Positions 1-7,159 of a stretch of 64,000 nt of DNA are shown here, piece after piece (the first letter of the stretch is position 1; every line of letters begins with the position of its first letter). The notes under the pieces were generated by a model. It had not been told where the DNA came from. It searched no databases and saw only the letters and a program-made list of their open reading frames with translations. Location: NCBI RefSeq assembly GCF_002161285.1, contig NZ_NFHH01000002.1, positions 186,001 through 250,000 on the forward strand, written 5' to 3'. The DNA comes from Blautia sp. An81 (GTDB lineage Bacteria > Bacillota > Clostridia > Lachnospirales > Lachnospiraceae). The position numbers and the translations under genes are program-made.

Positions 1-1
1 T

Positions 2-823
2 AGGGATAACCTGTTTTCCCGTGGTCTTACAATGGAACAGATTAAGGAGCGGAAGTACCGGAGTATGCCCCTCTATGGCATCCATTTGATTATAGAAGAA
101 CTGCTGAAGAAAGGGTGCCAGCTGGAAGGTGTACCAGGCTTCTATCGGGATGAAAACGGACAGTGGACAATGAATGTCAAAGCAAAAAACTCTGGTTTCC
201 TGGTTCCTGTGGAGTCCATGGATGGAAAAATCCAGGCGTGTCAGATTCGTCTGGACCATCCAAGGGATAACAACAAATATCTCTGGTTTTCCAGTGCGGG
301 CTATCCAAACGGAGTTTCCTCTGGAAGCCCGGTTCATGTGATCGGAGATATGGATGCGGAAAACGTCTATCTGACAGAGGGCGGACTGAAAGGCTCGATT
401 GCTCATTATCTGTCCGGGCATACATTTATCTGCCTGGCAGGTGTGAATATGTACCGGAGCCTGCGCCCGGTGTTGGAGGAATTTCAGCAGAGAAAGATGA
501 AAATTCTCTTTGAGGCGTTTGATATGGACAAGAAACTGAAAACAGACTGTGATAAGCATTATCATAAATGCTCGGTCTGCAGTGAAAAGGGAACGCCGGA
601 AAACTGCCCGTACAAGGTGGAAAAGCGCCGGATCATCCAGAACGCCTGTGGAAAAGTCTATGGGATCTGCCAGGAGCTGTCCCTGCCGGTCAGCCGTATG
701 GTCTGGGACCAGGATGCAGATGGTAACTGGAATGGAAAACTCAAAGGTATAGATGATTATTATTACGCAAAGCGGGCTGCACAGACAGCCCCTTTGCAGA
801 AACAGAAGGGAGTGGACATATGA
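2..823 (+). CDS. DUF3854/TOPRIM-like ICE protein, 5' end outside the window
   Basis: The reading frame is open from base 2 with no stop before the ATG at 32. Residues encoded before that ATG (RDNLFSRGLT) fit the 'sRGLT.EqI' lead-in of DUF3854 proteins, so the gene starts left of the window. Visible are an acidic TOPRIM-like pattern (YLTEGGLKGS, then FEAFDMDK) and a Cys/His-rich insert (CDKHYHKCSVC...C). DUF3854 proteins accompany replication and conjugation genes of Firmicute ICEs and plasmids and are thought to be primase-like. The stop overlaps the sortase start (ATGA), indicating one operon. Function in DNA processing is inferred from family and context. Confidence 0.7.
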   Translation, partial: RDNLFSRGLTMEQIKERKYRSMPLYGIHLIIEELLKKGCQLEGVPGFYRDENGQWTMNVKAKNSGFLVPVESMDGKIQACQIRLDHPRDNNKYLWFSSAGYPNGVSSGSPVHVIGDMDAENVYLTEGGLKGSIAHYLSGHTFICLAGVNMYRSLRPVLEEFQQRKMKILFEAFDMDKKLKTDCDKHYHKCSVCSEKGTPENCPYKVEKRRIIQNACGKVYGICQELSLPVSRMVWDQDADGNWNGKLKGIDDYYYAKRAAQTAPLQKQKGVDI

Positions 824-1593
824 AAAAGGGAGAAAAGCTGCTGTTTCTGGCAGGGATCCTGCTTGCCATCGGCGCGCTTGCTTTTTCAGCATGGAAACTA
901 AGAGGAATCTATGGAGAATACCAGGAAGGCGAGGATACCTACGAAGAGCTTGCTTCATTTGTGGAGGAGCCGGAGGATAAGCCGGAACCAGACGGGGGCG
1001 AACCAGATGCAGAACCGGACGGATATTTGAAGATTGACTTTGAAGGACTGCAGGCTGTGAACCCGGACGTGATCGCCTGGATTGATATTCCCGGCCTATC
1101 CATCAGTTATCCGGTGGTACAGGGAACCGATAATGCTTATTATCTGCATCATCTGTTTACCGGGGAGTACAACAGCAGCGGCAGTATCTTTGCGGACTGG
1201 CATAACCAGCCGGATTTTGCGGATCCGAACACCATTGTATACGGCCACAATATGAAAAACGGCAGTATGTTTGGAACCCTCTCCCATTATCAGGATCAGG
1301 CTCTGTGGGAAACATCTCCTTACTTTTACCTGTATGTGCCGGGAAAGGTGCTGAAATATCAGATCTTCTCCTGTTATGCCGGGTATGTGGGGAGCGAGGC
1401 TTACACCTATGCGTTTCCGGAAGAGACAGACTTTCTGGATTTTCTGAGGAAGATCCGTTCCTATGCGGGATATGATACCGGTGTGGAAGTCGGGGAAACA
1501 GACCGGGTGGTGACACTATCCACCTGCGTCAGCTCCAGACGGGATTATCGGTATATTGTCCATGGGAAACTGGTAGAGGAAATAGAAAATTGA
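820..1593 (+). CDS. Class B sortase
   Basis: A 257-residue membrane-anchored transpeptidase. A hydrophobic segment lies at residues about 7-23, followed by an acidic Pro/Glu/Asp linker (48-68) and the sortase fold. Catalytic residues are visible: His143 in YGHNM, Cys236 in TLSTC, and a basic residue shortly after (RDYRYIVHG, Arg about 244). The SrtB-type features ('NPDVIAWIDIPG', 'YPVVQGTDN') are present. ICE-borne class B sortases usually anchor surface adhesins or pilin-like proteins encoded by the same element; no LPXTG-type substrate is visible in this window. The start overlaps the upstream stop by four bases. Confidence 0.92.
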   Translation: MKKGEKLLFLAGILLAIGALAFSAWKLRGIYGEYQEGEDTYEELASFVEEPEDKPEPDGGEPDAEPDGYLKIDFEGLQAVNPDVIAWIDIPGLSISYPVVQGTDNAYYLHHLFTGEYNSSGSIFADWHNQPDFADPNTIVYGHNMKNGSMFGTLSHYQDQALWETSPYFYLYVPGKVLKYQIFSCYAGYVGSEAYTYAFPEETDFLDFLRKIRSYAGYDTGVEVGETDRVVTLSTCVSSRRDYRYIVHGKLVEEIEN

Positions 1594-1673
1594 AGCAAAG
1601 AAACGTAACCGAAGGCTGCGCCGGTATGGGAAAGGAACACACCATGCCGGTCATTTTTATGGAGGAAAAGATC

Positions 1674-2096
1674 ATGTTGGAAGCTGAATATGAGAAAGAA
1701 CGGGAGAAAATTGAAGGGAAAGAAGATGACAGGCTTAAGAATGAGCGGATACAAACACTCCAGATAATCTTTCAGCGAGCCTGGCGTTATCAGGAGCAGG
1801 GGATGCTGGAGGAGCTCGTCTTGGGCTTTGTCCGGAAAAAGACAAGGATGATTGAGAAAGCTAAAACAAAAGGCGAACTGCAGGAAATCAGCAAACCGCC
1901 AAATCCGGTTTCTAACGGCAATGGCTTTACAGCCGGAAAGTATGATACGGAGGAAGAAGAATTGCTGGTCTGGAGCCTTACTTCTTTAAAAGAAGTACCA
2001 AATACTGAGGGATGTAAACGGTACGGGGAGCTATTCTGCCGCCTGTTACCGGAAAAGGCAAAGATATTGTTCCCGGAAATGAATGAAAATAATTAG
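1674..2096 (+). CDS. Hypothetical ICE protein, helical and charged
   Basis: Not recognised. The ATG at 1674 is preferred over the upstream TTG at 1590 because GGAGGAAAAGATC precedes it at proper spacing; this gives 140 residues. The N-terminal half is strongly charged and helical (EAEYEKEREKIEGKEDD...), probably a coiled coil. There is no signal peptide, membrane segment or catalytic motif. It follows the sortase gene and precedes another small gene in the same direction, so it probably belongs to the conjugation-associated operon. Confidence 0.6.
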   Translation: MLEAEYEKEREKIEGKEDDRLKNERIQTLQIIFQRAWRYQEQGMLEELVLGFVRKKTRMIEKAKTKGELQEISKPPNPVSNGNGFTAGKYDTEEEELLVWSLTSLKEVPNTEGCKRYGELFCRLLPEKAKILFPEMNENN

Positions 2097-2127
2097 GCAA
2101 AAGCGGCCTGAAGAATGGAGGGTGAAT

Positions 2128-2310
2128 ATGACGATCAGAGAAGCTGGGAAAGGGATTGTGACAACCGGAGGAGGTACTTACCGGATCGGCTTTATCAATA
2201 CAGATGGCCAGGAAGATGAGACGGAACTGGATGGTTTCAACCTGATGGAATTGGAGGAATTATACAGGGATTTTTGTAAAGAGAGAATGGATTCAGACAG
2301 AATACTGTGA
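2128..2310 (+). CDS. Small hypothetical protein (60 aa)
   Basis: Not recognised. The ATG at 2128 has a GGAGGGTGAAT ribosome binding site; the frame is open back to 2083 but without a good site. The product (MTIREAGKGIV...) is soluble and acidic toward the C-terminus, with a 'GGGTYRIGFINTDG' segment that would form a short beta-sheet. It is the last gene of the rightward operon and is followed by a strong hairpin. Confidence 0.5.
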   Translation: MTIREAGKGIVTTGGGTYRIGFINTDGQEDETELDGFNLMELEELYRDFCKERMDSDRIL

Positions 2311-2333
2311 CTTATGTGGAGCGGTAAATGAAG

Positions 2334-2361
2334 CGCAGGCACCGGGAAACCGGCGCCTGCG
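2334..2361. terminator. Strong GC hairpin between convergent genes
   Basis: CGCAGGC-A-CCGG / GAAA / CCGG-C-GCCTGCG forms a nearly perfect stem capped by a GAAA tetraloop. It sits between the end of the rightward operon (2310) and the end of the leftward gene at 2378, so it probably terminates one or both. No clean T-run follows directly. Confidence 0.6.
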
Positions 2362-2377
2362 GTGTACGAATGGTTAT

Positions 2378-2659
2378 TTACAATTTGTCAAAGTATTCTT
2401 TAGCCTCTAATAAACTCATTGATGTTGCATTTCTTAATAGCTTAACTGCTTCGGTATCTTTTCCCGCCCTTTTTAATTCAGTTACATCTTGTTTCAAGTC
2501 ATCTGAAATATAATTTGCGGATATATGTTCATTTGTGGTTGCGTTACATATCTGATCGATTTGCCGTTGCTGGTTTTTTACCTGCGATTTTAATTTTGCA
2601 ATTTCGATATACTCTACTGCACAGATAATAATTATTATGAGTAAAAATCCATATTCCAT
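2378..2659 (-). CDS. Membrane-anchored protein with ribosomal L7/L12 C-domain-like tail
   Basis: 93 residues, with an AGGAGATATTGAA ribosome binding site upstream. One N-terminal membrane helix (GFLLIIIIICAVEYI) is followed by a short coiled coil (KLKSQVKNQQRQIDQI) and a C-terminal segment (KDTEAVKLLRNATSMSLLEAKEYFDKL) that matches the pattern of the L7/L12 C-terminal domain ('vi..vre.tgl.LkeAk.lVe'). L7/L12-like tails occur in small membrane or phage proteins of unknown function. It is convergent with the sortase operon and lower in GC than that operon. The family call rests on pattern recognition only. Confidence 0.6.
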   Translation of the reverse strand: MEYGFLLIIIIICAVEYIEIAKLKSQVKNQQRQIDQICNATTNEHISANYISDDLKQDVTELKRAGKDTEAVKLLRNATSMSLLEAKEYFDKL

Positions 2660-2740
2660 TTCAATATCTCCTAAAAATTTTTTTTGATTCGTTCATTCTA
2701 CCATAGACACATCTCGAATACTATCCTAAATAAATAATCT

Positions 2741-2880
2741 CAAAAACTTTCTCGCCAGAGTTGCAACAATGTATGGAAAAAGTAGAAAGCAGTAAGTATA
2801 TGATTGACACATCCGGATAAAATGTGAGCTGCCCTTGTAAATCAGGGGAACCGGAATGTGAAGACTACTTGGTTGAGAAG
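2741..2880 (+). pseudogene. Decayed copy of the parM promoter and 5' end
   Basis: This stretch aligns in order with the region upstream of and within the start of parM (7079-7215): shared blocks are TCTC-CCAGAGTTGC, TATGGAA-AAGTAGAAA-CA, and GGGAACCGGAA--TGAAGAC-AC. The last block encodes the 'GNRNMKT' start of the actin-like protein in the intact gene, but no open frame survives here. It therefore marks the old backbone junction left of the ABC cargo at 2.9-7.0 kb. Apart from this remnant, 2660-2911 holds nothing I recognise. Confidence 0.65.
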
Positions 2881-2911
2881 ATGAGACTAGCCTTGAATTT
2901 CTATTATCAAG

Positions 2912-2927
2912 ATGATAATATTATCAT
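2912..2927. promoter_or_regulatory. Perfect 16-base palindrome, likely operator
   Basis: ATGATAATATTATCAT is a perfect dyad 26 bases before the start at 2954. Related half-sites (TTATTATC...GATAATAA) recur upstream of the small membrane protein and ABC operon at 3555-3575. The likely ligand is the winged-helix regulator encoded in between, acting on its own gene and on the transporter operon. Confidence 0.55.
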
Positions 2928-2953
2928 ATCGGTGCAGTTTAGGAGGAATCATT

Positions 2954-3490
2954 ATGAATAAGATCATTTTAGAGATAGTGAAAAACCCAGTAAAGTGTAA
3001 ATTGCTGTTAGAATTTTTAAATTGTGAACAGACCACTGCGAAACATTTATCTGAAACCTTTTCTGATATACCACCCGCCACACTTTACCGATACTTAAAA
3101 AAAATGACTACAGACGGAGTGCTTAAAATAGTTCATCAGACACAGGTACGTGGAGCTATGGAAAAAACATATGCTCTAGCTATCGATCTGAAAAAAGAAA
3201 TGAATGACATGCTGGACAATAATTCTGGTGAGGCGTATATGCAGGCATTTATTCAATATATGCTGGGATTTGCAGAACAGTTTCAAACATATTGCAAAAA
3301 AGAAAAAATTGATATATCAAAGGATAAGTCGGGATTTTCTCTTGTGCCTCTTTATCTATCTGATGAAGAATTGGACTCTTTTATGAAGAGTTATTCTCAA
3401 ATTACAGAAAAGTATAGGAATAATACACCGACAGAAAACAGAAAGTTACATTCTATTGGCCTAATTATTGCGCCACCAACTATGGGATGA
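2954..3490 (+). CDS. Winged-helix transcriptional regulator (ArsR/PadR-like)
   Basis: 178 residues from the ATG at 2954, preceded by AGGAGGAATCATT; the frame is open further upstream but lacks a site. The N-terminal 80 residues form a winged helix (TTAKHLSETFSDIPPATLYRYLKKMTTDGVLKIV) typical of HTH_20/ArsR-like regulators of drug exporters. The helical C-terminal half probably dimerises or senses ligand. It lies between two A/T-rich dyads of the same half-site type, consistent with autoregulation and control of the ABC genes at 3593-6095. The inducer is unknown. Confidence 0.75.
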   Translation: MNKIILEIVKNPVKCKLLLEFLNCEQTTAKHLSETFSDIPPATLYRYLKKMTTDGVLKIVHQTQVRGAMEKTYALAIDLKKEMNDMLDNNSGEAYMQAFIQYMLGFAEQFQTYCKKEKIDISKDKSGFSLVPLYLSDEELDSFMKSYSQITEKYRNNTPTENRKLHSIGLIIAPPTMG

Positions 3491-3541
3491 TTTGTTACCG
3501 TCTACCAATAGCGGCTAGGCGGTATTTTCTTGACTTTATAT

Positions 3542-3575
3542 TATCATAGTGATATTATTATCAAAACGATAATAA
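3542..3575. promoter_or_regulatory. Paired inverted repeats before the ABC operon
   Basis: Two dyads lie side by side: TATCA-TAG-TGATA (3542-3554) and TTATTATC-AAAAC-GATAATAA (3555-3575). The second uses the same TTATC/GATAA half-sites as the palindrome at 2912-2927. They sit immediately before the AAGGAGG ribosome binding site of the gene at 3593, so a bound repressor would block transcription of the exporter operon. Confidence 0.5.
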
Positions 3576-3592
3576 TAAGGAGGGCTTTTTCC

Positions 3593-3793
3593 ATGAAGAA
3601 AAAATGTATCATCATTACAATTATCAGTTTTGTTGTCCTGCTACTGATGACATTCATTTTGCCAGAACAAATATCCGTAAATGGAGGCATCGGTAAAGAC
3701 ATGGAAATCAGTGTATATTTCATTCTTTTACTATCACCTATACCTGCACTTTGCTATTGGTCGCATGAAAGGAAAAATTCGGGGAGGAAATAA
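3593..3793 (+). CDS. Small two-helix membrane protein
   Basis: 66 residues from the ATG at 3593, with an AAGGAGGGC site. Two hydrophobic helices (CIIITIISFVVLLLMTFIL and ISVYFILLLSPIPALCYW) are joined by a short loop and end in a basic tail. It ends three bases before the ABC ATPase start, so it is probably translated with the exporter and may be an accessory or immunity-type subunit. No family recognised. Confidence 0.6.
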   Translation: MKKKCIIITIISFVVLLLMTFILPEQISVNGGIGKDMEISVYFILLLSPIPALCYWSHERKNSGRK

Positions 3794-3796
3794 ATT

Positions 3797-4531
3797 ATGG
3801 GTAATAACATTCTTGAAATCAAGCACTATTCTAAAATCTATTCCGAGAACAAAAAGGCTGTTGATGATTTGAGCATTACAGTCAAAAGGGGAGAAATCCA
3901 TGCTTTTATCGGACATAATGGCGCAGGAAAAACAACGACTATACGTGCTGTTGTCGGTGTCATGGATTTTGAACAAGGAGAAATCTTAATCGATGGTCAT
4001 TCCGTTAAGAAAGAGCCTGTCTTGTGTAAGTCACTTACTGCTTATATACCAGACAACCCAGATTTGTATGAATATATTACAGGTATTCAATATTTGAACT
4101 ATATTTGCGATATGTTCTGCGTTTCAGAAGGTGAACGAACTTCTGAAATACGAAAATATGCGGACCTTTTTAAAATTACAGACAGCTTAGGGGATTTGAT
4201 CAGTTCTTATTCTCATGGAATGAAACAAAAGTTGGCTTTGATTGGAGCTTTTATTCATGCCCCCAAATTATTTGTTTTTGACGAGCCCTTTGTTGGTCTT
4301 GATCCAGAAGCGTCATTTAATTTAAAAAGCATTATGAAAGAAGCCTGCCAAAATGGAAGTGCCATTTTCTTTTCCACTCATGTATTGGAAGTTGCTGAAA
4401 AATTATGTGATACTGTCTCAATTATCAACAGCGGGAAATTGATTGCAAGTGGAAATATGGAGGAAATTAAAGGTCAGCACAGCCTGGAAGATGTCTTTAT
4501 GGAGGTTGTTGAAAATGGCAAAGAAATATAA
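3797..4531 (+). CDS. ABC transporter ATP-binding protein
   Basis: 244 residues with a complete nucleotide-binding domain: Walker A GHNGAGKTT at about 39-47, signature SYSHGMKQK, Walker B LFVFDEPFVGLDP and a switch histidine in FFSTH. The spacing and the 'YIPDNPDLYEYITG' Q-loop region resemble BcrA/CcmA-type ATPases of antibiotic and bacteriocin exporters. It overlaps the permease gene by 17 bases. Together they form an export or self-protection pump; substrate unknown. The A/T-rich codons differ from the flanking ICE backbone, a sign of separate origin. Confidence 0.88.
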   Translation: MGNNILEIKHYSKIYSENKKAVDDLSITVKRGEIHAFIGHNGAGKTTTIRAVVGVMDFEQGEILIDGHSVKKEPVLCKSLTAYIPDNPDLYEYITGIQYLNYICDMFCVSEGERTSEIRKYADLFKITDSLGDLISSYSHGMKQKLALIGAFIHAPKLFVFDEPFVGLDPEASFNLKSIMKEACQNGSAIFFSTHVLEVAEKLCDTVSIINSGKLIASGNMEEIKGQHSLEDVFMEVVENGKEI

Positions 4532-6095
4532 GCTCTTATTAAAAATGCAGTTATACAGCCTATTCGGCATAAACCGATTATTACATTCGCATGATAAAAA
4601 GGAGAAAAATCGCACTTTAGTTATTGGAATAGCAGGTTTGGCAATTATCGGAATTTTGGTCTATTTAAGTGGATATATATGCTCTGTATTTGCAGATGCA
4701 GGATTAGTGAAAGCAATTCCTACATTGATGATCGTGATTTATTCTTTAATAGTTTTATTACTGACCTTTTTAAAAAGTTCTGGAGCATTAGTTGGCTTGA
4801 AAGACTACGATATGGTAATGTCGTTGCCGGTCAATAATACAGCTGTTGTTTCAAGCAGACTTACCATGCTCTATATTATGAACCTGGTAATTGGAATGAT
4901 TGCATTGATACCAGCTATCGTAGTTTACAGTATGAATACATCTGTTGTAATCAGCGATTTCTTTGTGTTGTTTGTTGCTCTATTATTAACACCAATCATT
5001 CCGATGATCATAGCTCTGGCAATCGGTATTGTCATTGTAGCCGTTTCATCAAAATCAAAACATAATAATATACTGGCTTTACTGTTTAGTATTATGGGCA
5101 TACTGCTTTTTGTTTATGTTAGTTCTAAATTACAGACAATGGATACCTCGCAAATAGCAGATATCAGCACTATGCTTACAAACTATTTTAACCAGTTTTA
5201 TCCGCCAGCCTTCTTGTTTTCAAGAGCATTATTGTATAACGACTGGGTTAGTCTTGGGATATTTGTGCTTAGTTCCTTTGTAACATTACTTGCTTTTATT
5301 GCCGTTGTTTCACATTTTTACAAACAGCTAAATACAAGAGCTTTTTCGCATCATGCAGGGAAAGACTTCCGATTAGGTGATTTAACAGTATCATCTCCGT
5401 TCATGGCATTATATAAGCGAGAATTGGCCCGGTTTTTTTCATGTACGATATATGCCCTAAATTCATGTATCGTTATCATTTTGCTTTTGGTTATTTCAAT
5501 CATATCTGTATTCTATCTGCCAGACGTAATTGTGGAGCAGTTAGAAGCACTGGGAATTATGAATATATTTGAAACGGTTATTCCTTTGGTTGTTTCTGTA
5601 CTGGTCTGCATTTGCTGCACTACTTCGGCATCCCTTTCTCTTGAGGGAAAAAGCAGATGGATTATGTGTTCTGTTCCGGTAAAAACAATAACTGTTTTTA
5701 ATGCAAAGATATTAGTGAATTTGACAGTTGTTTTACCGATTTTGTGGATAAGCCTTGTATTACTAAGAGTTGCATTTCCACAGACAGCAATACAGACTAT
5801 ATTCCTATTCGGTACGCCTACAATATATGCCCTGTTCATTTCAATTATCGGAATGTTGCTAAATGTGAAATACCCCCGATACGATTGGACAAGTGAGTAT
5901 TATGCTGTAAAAGGTGGTGCAGTATCTGTTTTGGCTACGGTTGGTGTCGGGCTAGTGCTAAGTGCTGTTCCCGTATATCTGTGTATTTTCTTCCGTGATT
6001 ATGCACAGCTTATAGTGATTGCCGTTACCGCATTTGTGGCTATTATCACCTTTATAGCATATCGTATTTTAACAAAAGTTCGTTTATATATGTGA
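4515..6095 (+). CDS. ABC exporter permease, about 12 membrane helices
   Basis: 526 residues from the ATG at 4515 (GGAGGTTGTTGAAA upstream), overlapping the end of the ATPase gene. Long hydrophobic helices are spread over the whole protein (for example LVIGIAGLAIIGILVYLSGYI, PIIPMIIALAIGIVIVAVSS, IVIILLLVISIISVFYL). There is no large extracellular domain, so it is of the ABC-2/'putative ABC exporter' type rather than FtsX type. It is probably the membrane partner of the preceding ATPase. Its stop overlaps the next start (GTGA). Confidence 0.82.
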   Translation: MAKKYKLLLKMQLYSLFGINRLLHSHDKKEKNRTLVIGIAGLAIIGILVYLSGYICSVFADAGLVKAIPTLMIVIYSLIVLLLTFLKSSGALVGLKDYDMVMSLPVNNTAVVSSRLTMLYIMNLVIGMIALIPAIVVYSMNTSVVISDFFVLFVALLLTPIIPMIIALAIGIVIVAVSSKSKHNNILALLFSIMGILLFVYVSSKLQTMDTSQIADISTMLTNYFNQFYPPAFLFSRALLYNDWVSLGIFVLSSFVTLLAFIAVVSHFYKQLNTRAFSHHAGKDFRLGDLTVSSPFMALYKRELARFFSCTIYALNSCIVIILLLVISIISVFYLPDVIVEQLEALGIMNIFETVIPLVVSVLVCICCTTSASLSLEGKSRWIMCSVPVKTITVFNAKILVNLTVVLPILWISLVLLRVAFPQTAIQTIFLFGTPTIYALFISIIGMLLNVKYPRYDWTSEYYAVKGGAVSVLATVGVGLVLSAVPVYLCIFFRDYAQLIVIAVTAFVAIITFIAYRILTKVRLYM

Positions 6096-6391
6096 ATAGT
6101 ATGTGCAGATCCTTATTAGATAAGAAATTTAAAGCTCTAGCTGATAAAAATAGGCGGAAAATACTTCAATATTTAAAGAGTGGAAGAAAATGTGCAGGGG
6201 ATATTGCAAAACAATTTCCTATTTCTGCTCCCTCTGTTTCTTATCATCTGGCAATTTTGAAAGAAAGTCAGTTGATTTCTGCTGTCCATTCAAAAGGATT
6301 TATTTATTATGACTTTAATTTAGACGAAATGGATGAAGTAATTGAATGGCTTTATAAAATCTCTGAAAGAAGTGGCGAAAATGAAAGATAA
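6092..6391 (+). CDS. ArsR/SdpR-family autorepressor
   Basis: 99 residues. The GTG at 6092 overlaps the permease stop; an ATG three codons later (6101) is an alternative. The winged helix is clear: FKALADKNRRKILQYLKSGRKCAGDIAKQFPISAPSVSYHLAILKESQLI, the SdpR-type ArsR pattern. No CxC metal site is present, so it probably does not sense metal by the classic route. It is translationally coupled to the exporter and to two further regulators, so it likely feeds back on this operon. Confidence 0.85.
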   Translation: MNSMCRSLLDKKFKALADKNRRKILQYLKSGRKCAGDIAKQFPISAPSVSYHLAILKESQLISAVHSKGFIYYDFNLDEMDEVIEWLYKISERSGENER

Positions 6392-6608
6392 TAACTCATT
6401 ATATATTGCAGAAATGCTTGTAGAGCAAAGGAAACAAGCTGGAAAGTTACAAGAAGAGCTGGCAGAGTATTGCGGTGTTTCAAAATCCTCTGTATCAAAA
6501 TGGGAAAATGGTACATCTCGCCCCAGTATATATCAGCTCCCTAAAATAGCTGATTTCTATAAGATAACCATTCAAAAATTATTGACTGGAAACGAGAAGT
6601 ATGAATAG
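6381..6608 (+). CDS. Xre-type helix-turn-helix protein
   Basis: 75 residues from the ATG at 6381, overlapping the previous gene by 11 bases. A Cro/CI helix-turn-helix (LQEELAEYCGVSKSSVSKWENGTSRPSIYQLPKIADFYKI) fills most of the protein, with no sensor domain. Such small Xre proteins are common in exporter and ICE control circuits. It ends inside the start of the next gene, again pointing to coupled translation. Confidence 0.82.
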   Translation: MKDNNSLYIAEMLVEQRKQAGKLQEELAEYCGVSKSSVSKWENGTSRPSIYQLPKIADFYKITIQKLLTGNEKYE

Positions 6609-6954
6609 AACATTTTTTGATAAACAGTATAAATATCAGCTAATTGCTGAAGATATTAAGCGAGATATATTTTCAAACCATTTAAAAGCCAATACACCAT
6701 TGCCTAGCATTAGAGCATATGCTGAAAAGTATGATGTTGCACCAAATACAGTGGCTAATGCCCTTCACTTATTGAAATCTGAAGATATTATATATACTTA
6801 CCGCACAAAGGGCTATTGTATATCCGGGGAAATTGAGGAGATTAAAATTGCACTGGCAAAGAAATTAATAAACAAATTGCTTTCTGAAATAGAGCATATT
6901 GGATTAACACAGCAGGAATTGATGAAATTGATAAACAGCAAATACAAAGAATAA
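6601..6954 (+). CDS. GntR-family (YtrA-like) regulator
   Basis: 117 residues. The N-terminal GntR winged helix is plain (YQLIAEDIKRDIFSNHLKANTPLPSIRAYAEKYDVAPNTVANALHLLKSEDII). A short helical C-terminus without an effector domain is as in YtrA-type regulators, which control ABC operons. It is the fourth DNA-binding protein of this cargo block and ends the AT-rich segment; backbone sequence resumes near 7080. Confidence 0.82.
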   Translation: MNRTFFDKQYKYQLIAEDIKRDIFSNHLKANTPLPSIRAYAEKYDVAPNTVANALHLLKSEDIIYTYRTKGYCISGEIEEIKIALAKKLINKLLSEIEHIGLTQQELMKLINSKYKE

Positions 6955-7096
6955 TCAAGCTCGAATACAGATTTGCAGAATCATTTTAACTGAATAAATG
7001 CGCAGATGAAAGCAGAGAACCAAGAATAGTTATGCCACTGCTTTATTGTTGCCACGGAAGAATTTTTGAAATTCATAGAAAAAATTTCTCTCCAGA

Positions 7097-7139
7097 GTTG
7101 CTATCTACATACCTCCTACGTATGGAATAAGTAGAAAAC
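7097..7139 (+). promoter_or_regulatory. Conserved upstream element before parM
   Basis: GTTGCTATCTAC...TACGTATGGAATAAGTA precedes parM and recurs, slightly changed, upstream of the DUF5348 gene (19549-19580), where the core is the palindrome CATACGTATG. A third, decayed copy lies at 2761-2785. Conservation in front of unrelated genes suggests a shared promoter or operator of the element. The AAGGAG site for parM follows at 7145. Confidence 0.5.
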
Positions 7140-7159
7140 AATATAAGGAGTGACGCATT

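Noticed and set aside
177-425. Open frame on the minus strand inside the DUF3854 gene
   Set aside because: Antisense to a well-conserved protein, no ribosome binding site, and a composition typical of a shadow frame.
2328-2513. Plus-strand frame of 61 codons
   Set aside because: Starts inside a terminator hairpin and runs antisense to the L7/L12-like gene.
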